This document shows, piece after piece, positions 43,733-52,383 of a stretch of DNA of 64,000 nucleotides; positions within the stretch are counted from its first letter, which is position 1, and every line of letters begins with the position of its first letter. This stretch comes from Nocardia alba NBRC 108234. GTDB lineage: Bacteria; Actinomycetota; Actinomycetes; Mycobacteriales; Mycobacteriaceae. The stretch covers positions 124,001 to 188,000 of the forward strand of contig NZ_BDAX01000001.1 in the NCBI RefSeq assembly GCF_001612665.1, in the 5' to 3' direction. Made by a program: the position numbers and the translations under genes. The notes below the pieces were generated by a model that saw only the letters and a list, made by a program, of their open reading frames with translations, was not told the DNA's origin and ran no database searches.

Positions 43733-45310
43733 ATGAACGATCCGATACAGACCTCGTCCGGCATCCCGCTCTCGCCGGTCTACGGACCCGCGGACCTGGC
43801 CGCCGCACCGCCCGCACCGGGCGGCTTCCCATTCACGCGCGGCAACTTCGCCTCCGGTTACCGGGGTCGGTTGTGGACGTTTCGCCAATACTCCGGTTTC
43901 GGAACGGCGGAGGAGTCCAATCGCCGATACCGATATCTGCTCGACCAGGGCGGAACCGGGTTGTCGGTCGCGCTCGACCTACCGACCCAATGTGGTTACG
44001 ACTCCGACGATCCGGAGGTGACCGAGGAGGTCGGTCGCGTCGGCGTCGCGGTGGACACCCTCGCCGATGCCGAGATCCTGTTCGACGGCATGCCGCTGGA
44101 CAAGATCAGCACCAGCTTCACGATCAACGGCACCGCCGCGATCCTGCTGGCGCTCTACGTTGCGGCCGCCGAGAAGAAGGGCGTGCCGCGCGAGAAGCTC
44201 ACCGGCACGATCCAGAACGACATTCTCAAGGAATACGCCTCTCGCGGCACCTGGATCTGGCCGCCGGAACCGTCGCTGCGGCTGATCGCCGACACCATCG
44301 AATTCTGTGCGGCCGAAGTGCCGAGATTCAACGCGATCTCGGTGGCGGGCGCGCATTTTCGTGATGCCGGCGCCAACGCGGTGCAGGAGATGGCGTTCAC
44401 CCTCGCCGACGGTGTCACCTACTGCGACACCGTGATCGAACGCGGCCGGATGACGATCGACCAGTTCGCGCCGCAGATCTCGTTCTTCTTCTACACCCAC
44501 GGTGACTTCTTCGAGGAGATCGCCAAATACCGTGCGGGACGCCGACGCTGGGCGACGATCGTGCGCGAGCGCTACGGGGCCACCACCGACAAGGCCTCGA
44601 TGTTCCGCTTCGGCTGTGTCGCCGGCGGCGCCTCGCTGTACGCGCCACAGGCCCAGAACAACCTGGTGCGGGTGGCCTACGAGTCGATGGCCTCGGTGCT
44701 GGGCGGCGTGCAGTCGATGTTCACCGCGGCCTGGGACGAGCCGTTCGCGTTGCCGAGCGAGGAGTCCGCCACGCTCGCGCTGCGGACCCAGCAGATCCTG
44801 GCCTACGAAACCGGAGTCACCCGGGTCGCCGACCCGCTCGGTGGTTCCTACTTCGTCGAGGCGCTCACCGACGCGACCGAGGCTCGCATCATCGAGATCA
44901 TGGACGACCTCGAGCGCCACGGCGGCATGGTCCGTTCGATCGAGGACGGCTACCTGCAGGGTCTGATCGCCGATGAGGCCTACCAGCTGCACAAGGACGT
45001 CGAGGCCGGCACCAAACCGGTCGTCGGGGTGAACCGGTTCGTCTCCGACGAGCCCGCGCCCGAGATCGCGACCTACGAACTCGACGCCGAGGGCCGCGAC
45101 CTGCAACTCAAGCGTCTCGCCAGGGTGAAAGCCGAACGCGATTCCGTGGCGGTCCGGTCCAGCCTCACTGCCTTGTCCACCGCCGCCGAAGGAAACGAGA
45201 ACCTGATGCACTACCTGATCGAGTGCGCGAACGCGTACTGCACGGTGGGGGAGATGACCGCCGCGCTCAAGGGCGTGTGGGGCGAGTTCCAGCAGCCGGT
45301 GGTGTTCTGA
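43733..45310 (+). CDS. Large subunit of a B12-dependent acyl-CoA mutase
   Basis: A protein of 525 residues of the methylmalonyl-CoA mutase family, without the cobalamin domain, which is encoded by the next gene. The TIM-barrel signature is TFRQYSGFGTAEESN. By spacing from the catalytic His208 (GAHF), Tyr53, Gln161 and Arg171 correspond to P. shermanii Tyr89, Gln197 and Arg207. Tyr and Arg bind the substrate carboxylate, and isobutyryl-CoA mutase has Phe and Gln there. So a malonyl-type substrate is likely. The residue before the His is Ala207 instead of Tyr, leaving extra room. Precise substrate unknown; methyl- or ethylmalonyl-CoA remain alternatives. It overlaps the small-subunit gene by one base. 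Confidence 0.9.
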   Translation: MNDPIQTSSGIPLSPVYGPADLAAAPPAPGGFPFTRGNFASGYRGRLWTFRQYSGFGTAEESNRRYRYLLDQGGTGLSVALDLPTQCGYDSDDPEVTEEVGRVGVAVDTLADAEILFDGMPLDKISTSFTINGTAAILLALYVAAAEKKGVPREKLTGTIQNDILKEYASRGTWIWPPEPSLRLIADTIEFCAAEVPRFNAISVAGAHFRDAGANAVQEMAFTLADGVTYCDTVIERGRMTIDQFAPQISFFFYTHGDFFEEIAKYRAGRRRWATIVRERYGATTDKASMFRFGCVAGGASLYAPQAQNNLVRVAYESMASVLGGVQSMFTAAWDEPFALPSEESATLALRTQQILAYETGVTRVADPLGGSYFVEALTDATEARIIEIMDDLERHGGMVRSIEDGYLQGLIADEAYQLHKDVEAGTKPVVGVNRFVSDEPAPEIATYELDAEGRDLQLKRLARVKAERDSVAVRSSLTALSTAAEGNENLMHYLIECANAYCTVGEMTAALKGVWGEFQQPVVF

Positions 45311-45711
45311 TGAGCGCCCGTGTGCTCGTCGCCAAACCCGGTCTCGACGGCCACGATCGCGGGGCCAAGATCGTCGCCCGCGCGCTGCGCGACGCCGGTT
45401 TCGAAGTGATCTTCACCGGCATCCGCCAGCGCATCGAGGACATCGTGTCGATCGCGCTGCAGGAGGATGTCGCCGTCGTGGGGCTGAGCATCCTCTCGGG
45501 TGCGCACGTCTCGCTGACCACGCGCACCGTGGAGGCGTTGCGCGCGGCAGGCGCGGGCGATATCGCCGTGATCGTCGGCGGCACCATTCCCCAGTCCGAT
45601 GTCGCGCGGCTGCTCGAAGTCGGTGCGGCGGCGGTGTTCCCGACGGGCACCTCGCTCGACACCCTCGTCACCGAGATCCGGGCGCTCACCAATACCCCGT
45701 CCCCGACCTGA
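45310..45711 (+). CDS. Cobalamin-binding small subunit of the acyl-CoA mutase
   Basis: A protein of 133 residues with the base-off cobalamin motif DxHxxG (Asp13, His15, Gly18 in KPGLDGHDRG), the SxL segment (VVGLSILSGA) and GG (IVGGTIP). His15 should ligate the cobalt. It provides adenosylcobalamin to the large subunit, as in IcmB or the C-terminal domain of MutB. The ATG overlaps the large-subunit stop (TGATG), which gives equimolar expression. Confidence 0.95.
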   Translation: MSARVLVAKPGLDGHDRGAKIVARALRDAGFEVIFTGIRQRIEDIVSIALQEDVAVVGLSILSGAHVSLTTRTVEALRAAGAGDIAVIVGGTIPQSDVARLLEVGAAAVFPTGTSLDTLVTEIRALTNTPSPT

Positions 45712-45780
45712 GCGTCGGGTCGGTCGCAGCGGCGCTGACCACCGTGGTCGCGCGAAAAGTAGTGGAAGACGGAGGAATTC

Positions 45781-46737
45781 GTGCGTATCGGAGTGATGAT
45801 CGGGCCCGAAAAGGGCGATGCGGCCCGCAAACTGTCCCGGATGCTCGACGACATCGCGTGGGCCGAGTCGGCGGGCCTGGACACCGCGTGGATACCCCAG
45901 ATCCCGACCGATTTCGACGCGCTGATCACCATCGCGCTGATGGGACAGGTGACCACCCGGATCGAGTTGGGCACCGCCGTGGTGCCGCTGCAGGCCCAGC
46001 ACCCCGTCGCCCTCGCCCGGCAGGCACTGTCGGCGCAGGCCGCGGCGAGCGGACGGCTGGCGCTGGGTATCGGTCCCTCGCACCACTGGATCGTGGCGGA
46101 CATGCTCGGGCTGCCCTACGAGAAGCCGGCGGCCTACACCGCGGACTATCTCGAGGTGCTGAACGCGGGATTGCGCGGGCCCGGCACGGTGAACGTCGAG
46201 AACTCGACGTTCACGGTGCACAATCCGCTCGACCTCGGGCCGGTGGCCCCGGTGCCGGTGCTGGTCGCCGCGCTCGGTCCGGTGATGCTGCGCATCGCCG
46301 GTGAACAGGCCGACGGGACCATTCTCTGGATGGCCGACGAGCGCGCGGTGGGAGCCCATGTCGTGCCGCGGATCACGAAGGCGGCGGCCGAGGCCGGTCG
46401 TCCCGCGCCGCGTGTGGTCGCCGGTCTGCCGGTCTGCCTGTGCCGTCCCTCCGAGGTCGCCGAGGCCAAGGCCAGAGCGAACCGCATTCTCGGCGAAGCC
46501 GAGGTCTCACCGAACTACCAGCGGTTGCTCGAAACCGGCGACGCCCGCGACATCGGCGACATCTGCGTCGCCGGTGACGAGAGCGCCATCGCCGAGGGGC
46601 TGCGCCGATACGGCGACGCCGGGGCCACCGATCTGTCGGTGCGCCTGCTGCCCATCGGCGACACCCGCGACGAGCTGGTCGCCTCCAAACGGCGGACCAG
46701 GGAGATGATCGCCGCGCTGGCGAAGGACTTGCGATGA
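45781..46737 (+). CDS. F420-dependent LLM oxidoreductase
   Basis: A protein of 318 residues of the LLM F420 class starting VRIGVMIGPEKGDAARKLSR at a GTG with GGAGGA 4 bp upstream. Key segments are AWAESAGLDTAWIPQIPTD, LARQALSAQAAASGRLALGI and AGEQADGTILWMADERAVG. It probably reduces or oxidises a substrate carbon-carbon bond with F420. It ends with an ATGA overlap into the CoA-transferase gene, so the two are coupled, and it stands 69 bp after the mutase small subunit. Confidence 0.85.
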   Translation: MRIGVMIGPEKGDAARKLSRMLDDIAWAESAGLDTAWIPQIPTDFDALITIALMGQVTTRIELGTAVVPLQAQHPVALARQALSAQAAASGRLALGIGPSHHWIVADMLGLPYEKPAAYTADYLEVLNAGLRGPGTVNVENSTFTVHNPLDLGPVAPVPVLVAALGPVMLRIAGEQADGTILWMADERAVGAHVVPRITKAAAEAGRPAPRVVAGLPVCLCRPSEVAEAKARANRILGEAEVSPNYQRLLETGDARDIGDICVAGDESAIAEGLRRYGDAGATDLSVRLLPIGDTRDELVASKRRTREMIAALAKDLR

Positions 46738-47831
46738 TCGGGGCGCGGGGCGAGGGCGTCCGGCCCTCGGGCGCCCGTGCCGCGCGGGACGGGTCGGCGA
46801 CCGGGCCGCTGGCCGGCGTCCGGATTCTCGAGGTCGGCACCATGCTGGCCGGGCCGTACGCCACCATGATGCTCGCCGATCTCGGCGCCGAGGTCACCAA
46901 GGTGGAACCGGCGGGCGGCGACATCTCCCGGCAGGTGAGTGACAGCTACTTCGCCAGCCTCAACCGGGGCAAGCGCAGCATCAGCATCGACCTGAACACC
47001 GCGCGCGGCCAGGACCAGCTCGGGGAGCTGGCCGCGAACGCGCATGCGCTGCTGGTGAATCTGAAGCCGTCGGCGATCCACCGGCTCGGCCTGACCTACG
47101 AAGCGCTACGCCGGTGGAACGAGCGCCTCGTGTGTGTCGCGATCACCGGATTCGGTTTGGACGCCGGTGACGACCCGGCCTTCGACTACGTCATCCAGGC
47201 GGCCACCGGCATCGCGGCGCTCACCGGCGATCCCGCGGGCCCGCCGACGCTGCCCGGCTACTCCTCGGCCGACAACTCCACCGGATTGACCGCGGCGCTG
47301 GGTCTGCTCGCGCAGATCGTGTCCGGGCAGGGCGGCCAGGTGGAGGTGTCGCTGCGCGATGTCATGCTCTCGCAGCTGAACTACCACGCCTCGGCCTACC
47401 TCAACGACGGCACGGCGCCACAGCGGCGCCCGTTCGGAGCGCACACGTATTACGTTCCCGCGCAGATGTTTCCGACCGCCGAGGGGTATCTGGCGCTGTT
47501 CATCACTCACGACGGATTCTGGCGGCGCTTCGCCGGGGAAGCGGCGGTGGCGGGGTTCGAGACGATGGTCGAGCGCGCGAGCCGGCGTGAGGAGGTGCTC
47601 GCGGCGGTCACCACCGCGCTCGCGGCCGACACCGCGGTGGGCTGGGAATCGCGGCTGCGCCCCCTCGGCATCCCGGCCGCAGCCGTCCGGACACTGCCCG
47701 AGGCGCTGGAGGCGACGCCGGAGGTGCTGGTGCAGGCGGGACCACATCGACTGGTGGGCAGTCCGATTCGGATCGCCGGGTACGAGCCCACCTACGGCCC
47801 GCCACCGCGTTTGGGCGAGCACAACATCTGA
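46734..47831 (+). CDS. CaiB/BaiF-family CoA-transferase or racemase
   Basis: A protein of 365 residues. It starts GVRILEVGTMLAGPYATMML after about 25 variable residues, contains VNLKPSAIHRLGLTYEALR and the catalytic Asp region SSADNSTGLTAALG, and ends with family motifs. Family III enzymes transfer CoA between acids or epimerise alpha-methyl acyl-CoAs. It is shorter than the typical 400 residues. With an acyl-CoA mutase next door an alpha-methylacyl-CoA racemase activity is reasonable (many mutases are stereospecific), but a CoA-transferase is equally possible. Confidence 0.85.
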   Translation: MIGARGEGVRPSGARAARDGSATGPLAGVRILEVGTMLAGPYATMMLADLGAEVTKVEPAGGDISRQVSDSYFASLNRGKRSISIDLNTARGQDQLGELAANAHALLVNLKPSAIHRLGLTYEALRRWNERLVCVAITGFGLDAGDDPAFDYVIQAATGIAALTGDPAGPPTLPGYSSADNSTGLTAALGLLAQIVSGQGGQVEVSLRDVMLSQLNYHASAYLNDGTAPQRRPFGAHTYYVPAQMFPTAEGYLALFITHDGFWRRFAGEAAVAGFETMVERASRREEVLAAVTTALAADTAVGWESRLRPLGIPAAAVRTLPEALEATPEVLVQAGPHRLVGSPIRIAGYEPTYGPPPRLGEHNI

Positions 47832-47856
47832 TCACTCATCCGAGCCAGGGGGAGCC

Positions 47857-47888
47857 GGACCCCGGGACCTGTTCAGGTCCCGGGGTCC
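47857..47888. terminator. Bidirectional terminator
   Basis: A perfect 14-bp stem with GGACCCCGGGACCT at 47857-47870 and its complement at 47875-47888, loop GTTC. It is between the convergent CoA-transferase and reductase genes. Confidence 0.85.
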
Positions 47889-47907
47889 GTCGGCGTGCGC
47901 CGGGCGC

Positions 47908-48927
47908 TCACTCGTAGCGAACGGTGGTCTCGGCCGTGTCGGGAATCGCCTGGCAGGTGAGCACGTAGCCCTCGGCGACCTCGTCGTCGGTGAGCGCGTC
48001 GTTGACGCGCATCGTCGCCGAACCCTGGGTGAGCACGGCCATGCAGGTCGCGCAGTTTCCCGATTCGCAGGAGAACGGCGGGGTGAGGCCGCCGCGTCGC
48101 GCGCTCTCCAGCAGCGTCTCGCCCGCATTGCGCGGCACGGTCACCTTCTTGCGACCGAGGATGACGGTGACCGTGCCCGCGGTGGCGGCGGGCTCCGGCG
48201 TGGCGGTGGGTTCCGGTTCGGCCACCGCGACAACCGGTTCGGCCGCGCCGAAGCGCTCACTGAAGATCGCGCCCGGACCCGGCAGCGCTTCCTCCACCAT
48301 CGCCATGAACGCCTCCGGCCCACAGATGTAGCTGTCGGCCGCGCCGTCGTCGGCGACGAACGCGCGCACGGCGGCCGGATCGAGCAACCCGCTGTCGGCA
48401 TCCAGATGCCGGAGCACCTCGAGCCGGGTGGGGTAGCGCGCGACCAGTTCCTCGAGGGTGGCATCGAAGATCGCCGACGCCCGGTCACGGTCGACACACA
48501 GCAGACGCACCCGACGATCGGTCGTGGCCAGCGCGCTCTTGGCCAGCGACAGGACCGGGGTGATGCCGCTGCCACCGGAGAAGCCGAGCAGGGGGCGCTC
48601 GCTCTCGCGCAGACAGAATTTGCCCGCCGGCCTGCTCATCTCGATCACATCCCCCTCGCTGAGGTTGTCGATCAGCCAGTTCGACACCCGGCCGCCGACG
48701 ACCCGCTTGACCGTTGTCATGAGCTCGGCATCGGTTTCGGGCGCGCTCGACATGGAGTACGACCGGAACAGCTCGACATCGTCGACGCGCACCCGGAACG
48801 TGCAGAACTGGCCGGCGACATAGGACACCGCGCCCTCGTGTGGAGCGAGGACGAAGGTGCGGGCGTCGGCTGTCTCCTTGATGATCCGGGTCACCGTCGC
48901 GCGTTGGAACAGGGGAGTTCTCGCCAT
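47908..48927 (-). CDS. KshB/HmpX-like FAD and 2Fe-2S oxidoreductase
   Basis: A protein of 339 residues. It has an FAD domain (RSYSMSSAPE), an NAD domain (GFSGGSGITPVLSLAKSAL; YICGPEAFM) and a C-terminal plant-type 2Fe-2S domain with CESGNCATCMAVL and a distant final Cys (VLTCQAIPD). An Ala/Pro/Glu-rich linker of about 25 residues joins them. This is the PaaE/KshB class, which feeds electrons to Rieske oxygenases or diiron enzymes. No Rieske component is in the window, so it may serve the ferredoxin/P450 pair or an oxygenase elsewhere. Start at 48927 has GAGCCGG upstream. Confidence 0.9.
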   Translation of the reverse strand: MARTPLFQRATVTRIIKETADARTFVLAPHEGAVSYVAGQFCTFRVRVDDVELFRSYSMSSAPETDAELMTTVKRVVGGRVSNWLIDNLSEGDVIEMSRPAGKFCLRESERPLLGFSGGSGITPVLSLAKSALATTDRRVRLLCVDRDRASAIFDATLEELVARYPTRLEVLRHLDADSGLLDPAAVRAFVADDGAADSYICGPEAFMAMVEEALPGPGAIFSERFGAAEPVVAVAEPEPTATPEPAATAGTVTVILGRKKVTVPRNAGETLLESARRGGLTPPFSCESGNCATCMAVLTQGSATMRVNDALTDDEVAEGYVLTCQAIPDTAETTVRYE

Positions 48928-48963
48928 GGACCGGCTCCTTCTGGTATGAAGATTCTTATGGAA

Positions 48964-48980
48964 AGAGAATACTATTCTCT
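48964..48980. promoter_or_regulatory. Perfect 17-bp palindrome, TetR-type operator candidate
   Basis: AGAGAATA and TATTCTCT flank one central base. It is in the 95-bp divergent region between the reductase and the acyl-CoA synthetase gene, so one dimer could control both. Its half GAGAAT recurs in the shared promoter element at 43686. The KstR-like TetR protein at 29292 is a candidate ligand. Confidence 0.65.
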
Positions 48981-49022
48981 CTTGCAAGATGGGATCTTCT
49001 CAGTCCCGGCCGCGGAGGCGAG

Positions 49023-50426
49023 ATGAACGACCGGATCGCACTCAGTTTCGATGAGCGGCACTACACGCTCAGCGAGTTGGACGGGCTCACCGCTGGCCTG
49101 GCCGAAGCCCTGATCGAACGCGGTGTGCGCCAGGGGGATCGGGTCGCGCTGATGTCGTCGAACCGGCCGGAGTTCGTGCTCGCGGTGCGCGCGATCTGGC
49201 TGGCCGGCGGCGCGGTGGTGCTCATCAGCCCGGCGTGGAAGCGCGGTGATGTCGAGCACGCGCTGGCCGTCACCGAGCCCGCCTACGCCATCGGTGACCA
49301 GCCGGTGCTGGCCGAGCTGATGCCCACGCTCTCGCTCGACGCCCCGATCACCCCGAGCACCGCCACTTTCGCCGAGCCGGTGCCATCCGAGGACGCCGTG
49401 CTCGTCTTCAGTTCGGGCACAACGGGATTGCCGAAAGCGGTGCGCCACACGCACGCGTCGTTCGCGGCCGCGGTAGAGCACTGGCGGGTGGCGCTCGGCT
49501 TCACCGGCGACGACCGGATTCAGATCGTCACCCCGCCCTCGCACATCCTCGGGCTGCTCAATATCGTGCTGGCGCTGCGGACCGGCGCCTGGATGCGCCT
49601 GCATCGCCGGTTTGACCTCGATCGGATGCTGCACCACATCGAGGCCGACCGGATCACCGTGGAGATGGCGGTCGCGCCGATCGCGCTGGCGATCGCCTCC
49701 CATCCCGACCTCGAGTCCTATGACCTGTCGTCGCTGCGCTACATCATGTGGGGCGCGACGCCGGTGACGCCGAGCGTCGCCGAGACCGTCACGCGCCGAA
49801 CCGGCGTCGCGTGGGTGCCCGCCTACGGCGCCAGCGAACTGCCGGTGATCGCCTGCAATCCGCTCGAGGGCGCACGCCTCGACAGCGTGGGACGCCCGGT
49901 GCCCGGCGTCGAGATCCGGGTGGTCTCCACGACCTCCGGCGAGGAGGTCGAAACCGGCGATACCGGCGAGATCCAGGCTCGCTCCGCGTCGTCGATGGCC
50001 GGATACCTCCCCGACGACGCGACCGCGGCGGCCTACGCCGACGGCTGGTACCGCACCGGCGATGTCGGCTATCTCGACGACGACGGCTGGTTGCGGCTGA
50101 CCGACCGGCTCAAGGAGATGATCAAGGTGCGCGGATTCCAAGTGGCGCCCGCCGAGGTGGAAGCCGTCCTGCACGGCCACCCGGCCGTGGCCGACTGCGC
50201 GGTCTTCGGTGTTCCCGATCCGGCCGACGGCGAGGTGATCGTCGCCGCCGTCACCACCACGGGCTCGGTCGACGCCGACGAACTCATAGAGCTGGTCGGC
50301 ACCCGGCTGGCCTCCTACAAGCGGCCGCGCCGAGTGGTGTTCGTGCCCGAAATCCCGCGCCTGCCCTCCGGCAAGGTGCTGCGCCGAGTACTGAAGGAGA
50401 GCCATGGACGTCCGGCTGACCTCTGA
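49023..50426 (+). CDS. Acyl-CoA synthetase (AMP-forming)
   Basis: A protein of 467 residues. It has the AMP-binding P-loop FSSGTTGLPKAVRHTH (near residue 130), the segment VPAYGASELPVIACNPLE, the YRTGDVGYLDDDGWLRLTDR motif, and the final PSGKVLRR with the catalytic Lys. It activates a carboxylic acid to its CoA thioester at the cost of ATP, probably the acid that is made from the imported lipid. It is shorter at the N-terminus than typical 500-residue homologues. The start has GGAGGCGAG upstream; it overlaps the next gene by 23 bp. Confidence 0.9.
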   Translation: MNDRIALSFDERHYTLSELDGLTAGLAEALIERGVRQGDRVALMSSNRPEFVLAVRAIWLAGGAVVLISPAWKRGDVEHALAVTEPAYAIGDQPVLAELMPTLSLDAPITPSTATFAEPVPSEDAVLVFSSGTTGLPKAVRHTHASFAAAVEHWRVALGFTGDDRIQIVTPPSHILGLLNIVLALRTGAWMRLHRRFDLDRMLHHIEADRITVEMAVAPIALAIASHPDLESYDLSSLRYIMWGATPVTPSVAETVTRRTGVAWVPAYGASELPVIACNPLEGARLDSVGRPVPGVEIRVVSTTSGEEVETGDTGEIQARSASSMAGYLPDDATAAAYADGWYRTGDVGYLDDDGWLRLTDRLKEMIKVRGFQVAPAEVEAVLHGHPAVADCAVFGVPDPADGEVIVAAVTTTGSVDADELIELVGTRLASYKRPRRVVFVPEIPRLPSGKVLRRVLKESHGRPADL

Positions 50427-51306
50427 ACAGCGACAGCTGCGCGACGCCGCTGCGAAACTGGCCGACGACCTCGGCCCCGGCTCGGTCAGCGACCTGGCCG
50501 ACGAACAGCGGATCGCCCGGCTCGAGAAGACGGTCGCCAGCACCGGCTGGCGAGCCCTGCGCTCCGACGGCGCCTCCGGCGTCGAAGTGGCCATCGTCGC
50601 CGAGGAATTCGGCCGCGGGCTCGTCGACGTGCCGTTCCTCGGTCCACTTCTCGCCGACGACCTCTGGTCGCCCCCCGAATCGGTACCGCACTGGACCGTC
50701 GCCGTCGACGACCGCGCGATCGACGCGCGAGGCGCCCGCCAGGCCCTGATCGTGCGGGGCGAGTCGATGCTGGCCAGCGCGGTCGCCACCGCGACGACCG
50801 GCGCCGATCAGACACGGGCCGAGGCCGCGCTCACCGGCGTACCGAAACTGCTCGGCGAGCTGTCCCCGGCGCAGGTCACCCAGTGGCGAGCGCTGGCGCT
50901 CGTGAGCACCTGCGCCGATCTGGTCGGCACCGCGCGCGGTGCGCACGCACTGGCCACCGACTACGCGAAAGTCCGTGCGCAATACGGCAAGACGATCGGT
51001 TCCTATCAGGCCGTCGCCCATCTGCTCGCGGAGAGCCTCGCGCTGATCGAGGGCTCGGTGAGCGTGCTGCGCCACGCCGCGTGGGCCGTGGACGCGATCG
51101 AACCCGAGCGAGCCGTACAGGCGGCCGTGATCGCCAAACTCTATTGCGCCAGAGCGGCATTGACCGTGTGCGAGACCGCGGTGCAGGTGCACGGCGGAAT
51201 CGGCAACACCTGGGAGTGCCTGGCGCACGTGTATCTACGGCGGGCGCTGACGTCCACCGAGCTGTTCCCCACGAGCCTGGAGGAGATCGACCGTGGACTT
51301 TCGTGA
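50404..51306 (+). CDS. Acyl-CoA dehydrogenase, short partner subunit
   Basis: A protein of 300 residues, about 80 shorter than ordinary acyl-CoA dehydrogenases. It has the N-terminal helical domain (TSEQRQLRDAAAKLADDLG), a reduced middle domain and the C-terminal helices (KVRAQYGKTIGSYQAVAHLL; VQVHGGIGNTWE). Together with the next gene (14-bp overlap) it recalls the alpha2-beta2 acyl-CoA dehydrogenases of steroid degradation in mycobacteria, where two different short subunits share FAD and the active site. I cannot say by eye which subunit carries the base. Confidence 0.85.
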   Translation: MDVRLTSEQRQLRDAAAKLADDLGPGSVSDLADEQRIARLEKTVASTGWRALRSDGASGVEVAIVAEEFGRGLVDVPFLGPLLADDLWSPPESVPHWTVAVDDRAIDARGARQALIVRGESMLASAVATATTGADQTRAEAALTGVPKLLGELSPAQVTQWRALALVSTCADLVGTARGAHALATDYAKVRAQYGKTIGSYQAVAHLLAESLALIEGSVSVLRHAAWAVDAIEPERAVQAAVIAKLYCARAALTVCETAVQVHGGIGNTWECLAHVYLRRALTSTELFPTSLEEIDRGLS

Positions 51307-52381
51307 TTCGCCCGAGGAAGCGGCGTTCCGGGAACGCCTGCGCGAGTGGCTGTCCGGTGTCGCGGGACAGTTCCCGACCTCGGGTGACGAGTACTGGGCC
51401 AAGCAGGGCGAGTGGCACCGAGCGCTGCACGCGGCGGGTTTCTTCGGGCTGTCGTGGCCGCGCGAACACGGCGGCCACGAACTGCCCCCGGTCTACGACG
51501 TCATCCTCGACGAGGAGCTCGCCCTGGCCGGCGCGCCACCGCGGCCCAGCCTGGGCTATCTGATCCAGGGTCTGGGCAGGCACGCGAGCAAGCAACTGCA
51601 ACAGCGCTTCCTGCCCGGCATGATCGACGGGACGCAACGCTGGTGCCAGGGGTTCAGCGAACCGGACGCGGGTTCGGACCTGGCCGCGCTGCGGACCACG
51701 GCCACCCGTGAGGGCGATTCCTATGTGCTGCACGGGCACAAGATCTGGACGAGCTATTCCGACGTCGCGGACTGGTGCCTGCTGCTGGCCCGCACCGACT
51801 CCGAAGTGCCACGGCACAAAGGCATCTCGGCCTTCGTGGTGTCGATGAAACAACCCGGCGTGCAGCAGCGGCCGCTGCGCATGATCAGCGGGATCACCAC
51901 CGAATTCGGGCAGGTGGCCTTCGACGGCGCGGTCGTGCCCGCCGATCAGATGGTCGGATCGCCCGGCGACGGGTGGAAATTGGCGATGACAGTGGTCGGG
52001 CACGAGCGCGAACCCTCCACGCTCGGCTACGCGGCCCGCTACGGCAAGCTGGTGCGCCAGATGGCGGCCCGGACCTCGGGCCCGCTGCCCGCCGAGCTGG
52101 CCTGGGCCGCCGTGCAGACCGAGATGCTGCGCCTGCACGTGCGCCGGCGACTGTCCGAACAGCTCGACGGCGTCTCGCACGGCCCGGAGGGTTCGCTCGA
52201 CAAACTGCTCATGACCTGGGTGGAACAGTCGGTCGGCCACGCCGCGCTCACCGTCGGCGGCACCCGCGATCCCGAACTGCTCAGCGCCTACCTCTACAGC
52301 CGCGCGCAGAGCGTCATGGGCGGGACGTCACAGATTCAGAAGAACATCATCGCCTCGCGCATTCTCGGATTGGGAGCCTGA
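51293..52381 (+). CDS. Acyl-CoA dehydrogenase, partner subunit
   Basis: A protein of 362 residues from a GTG start. It has WPREHGGHELPPVYDVIL, the FAD/substrate region WCQGFSEPDAGSDLAALRTT and WTSYSDVADWCLLLARTD, and the C-terminal VMGGTSQIQKNIIASRIL. With the 300-residue protein before it, it likely makes a heteromeric dehydrogenase introducing a 2,3 double bond in an acyl-CoA. Such heteromers usually act on bulky ring-bearing CoA thioesters, which fits a terpenoid or steroid-like substrate. Confidence 0.9.
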   Translation: MDFRDSPEEAAFRERLREWLSGVAGQFPTSGDEYWAKQGEWHRALHAAGFFGLSWPREHGGHELPPVYDVILDEELALAGAPPRPSLGYLIQGLGRHASKQLQQRFLPGMIDGTQRWCQGFSEPDAGSDLAALRTTATREGDSYVLHGHKIWTSYSDVADWCLLLARTDSEVPRHKGISAFVVSMKQPGVQQRPLRMISGITTEFGQVAFDGAVVPADQMVGSPGDGWKLAMTVVGHEREPSTLGYAARYGKLVRQMAARTSGPLPAELAWAAVQTEMLRLHVRRRLSEQLDGVSHGPEGSLDKLLMTWVEQSVGHAALTVGGTRDPELLSAYLYSRAQSVMGGTSQIQKNIIASRILGLGA

Positions 52382-52383
52382 CC

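Noticed and set aside
48972..50789. A long open frame on the minus strand opposite the CoA ligase and dehydrogenase genes
   Set aside because: It is antisense to clearly recognisable enzymes, has low-complexity His/Arg/Gly composition and no motif; long antisense frames are normal in high-GC DNA.
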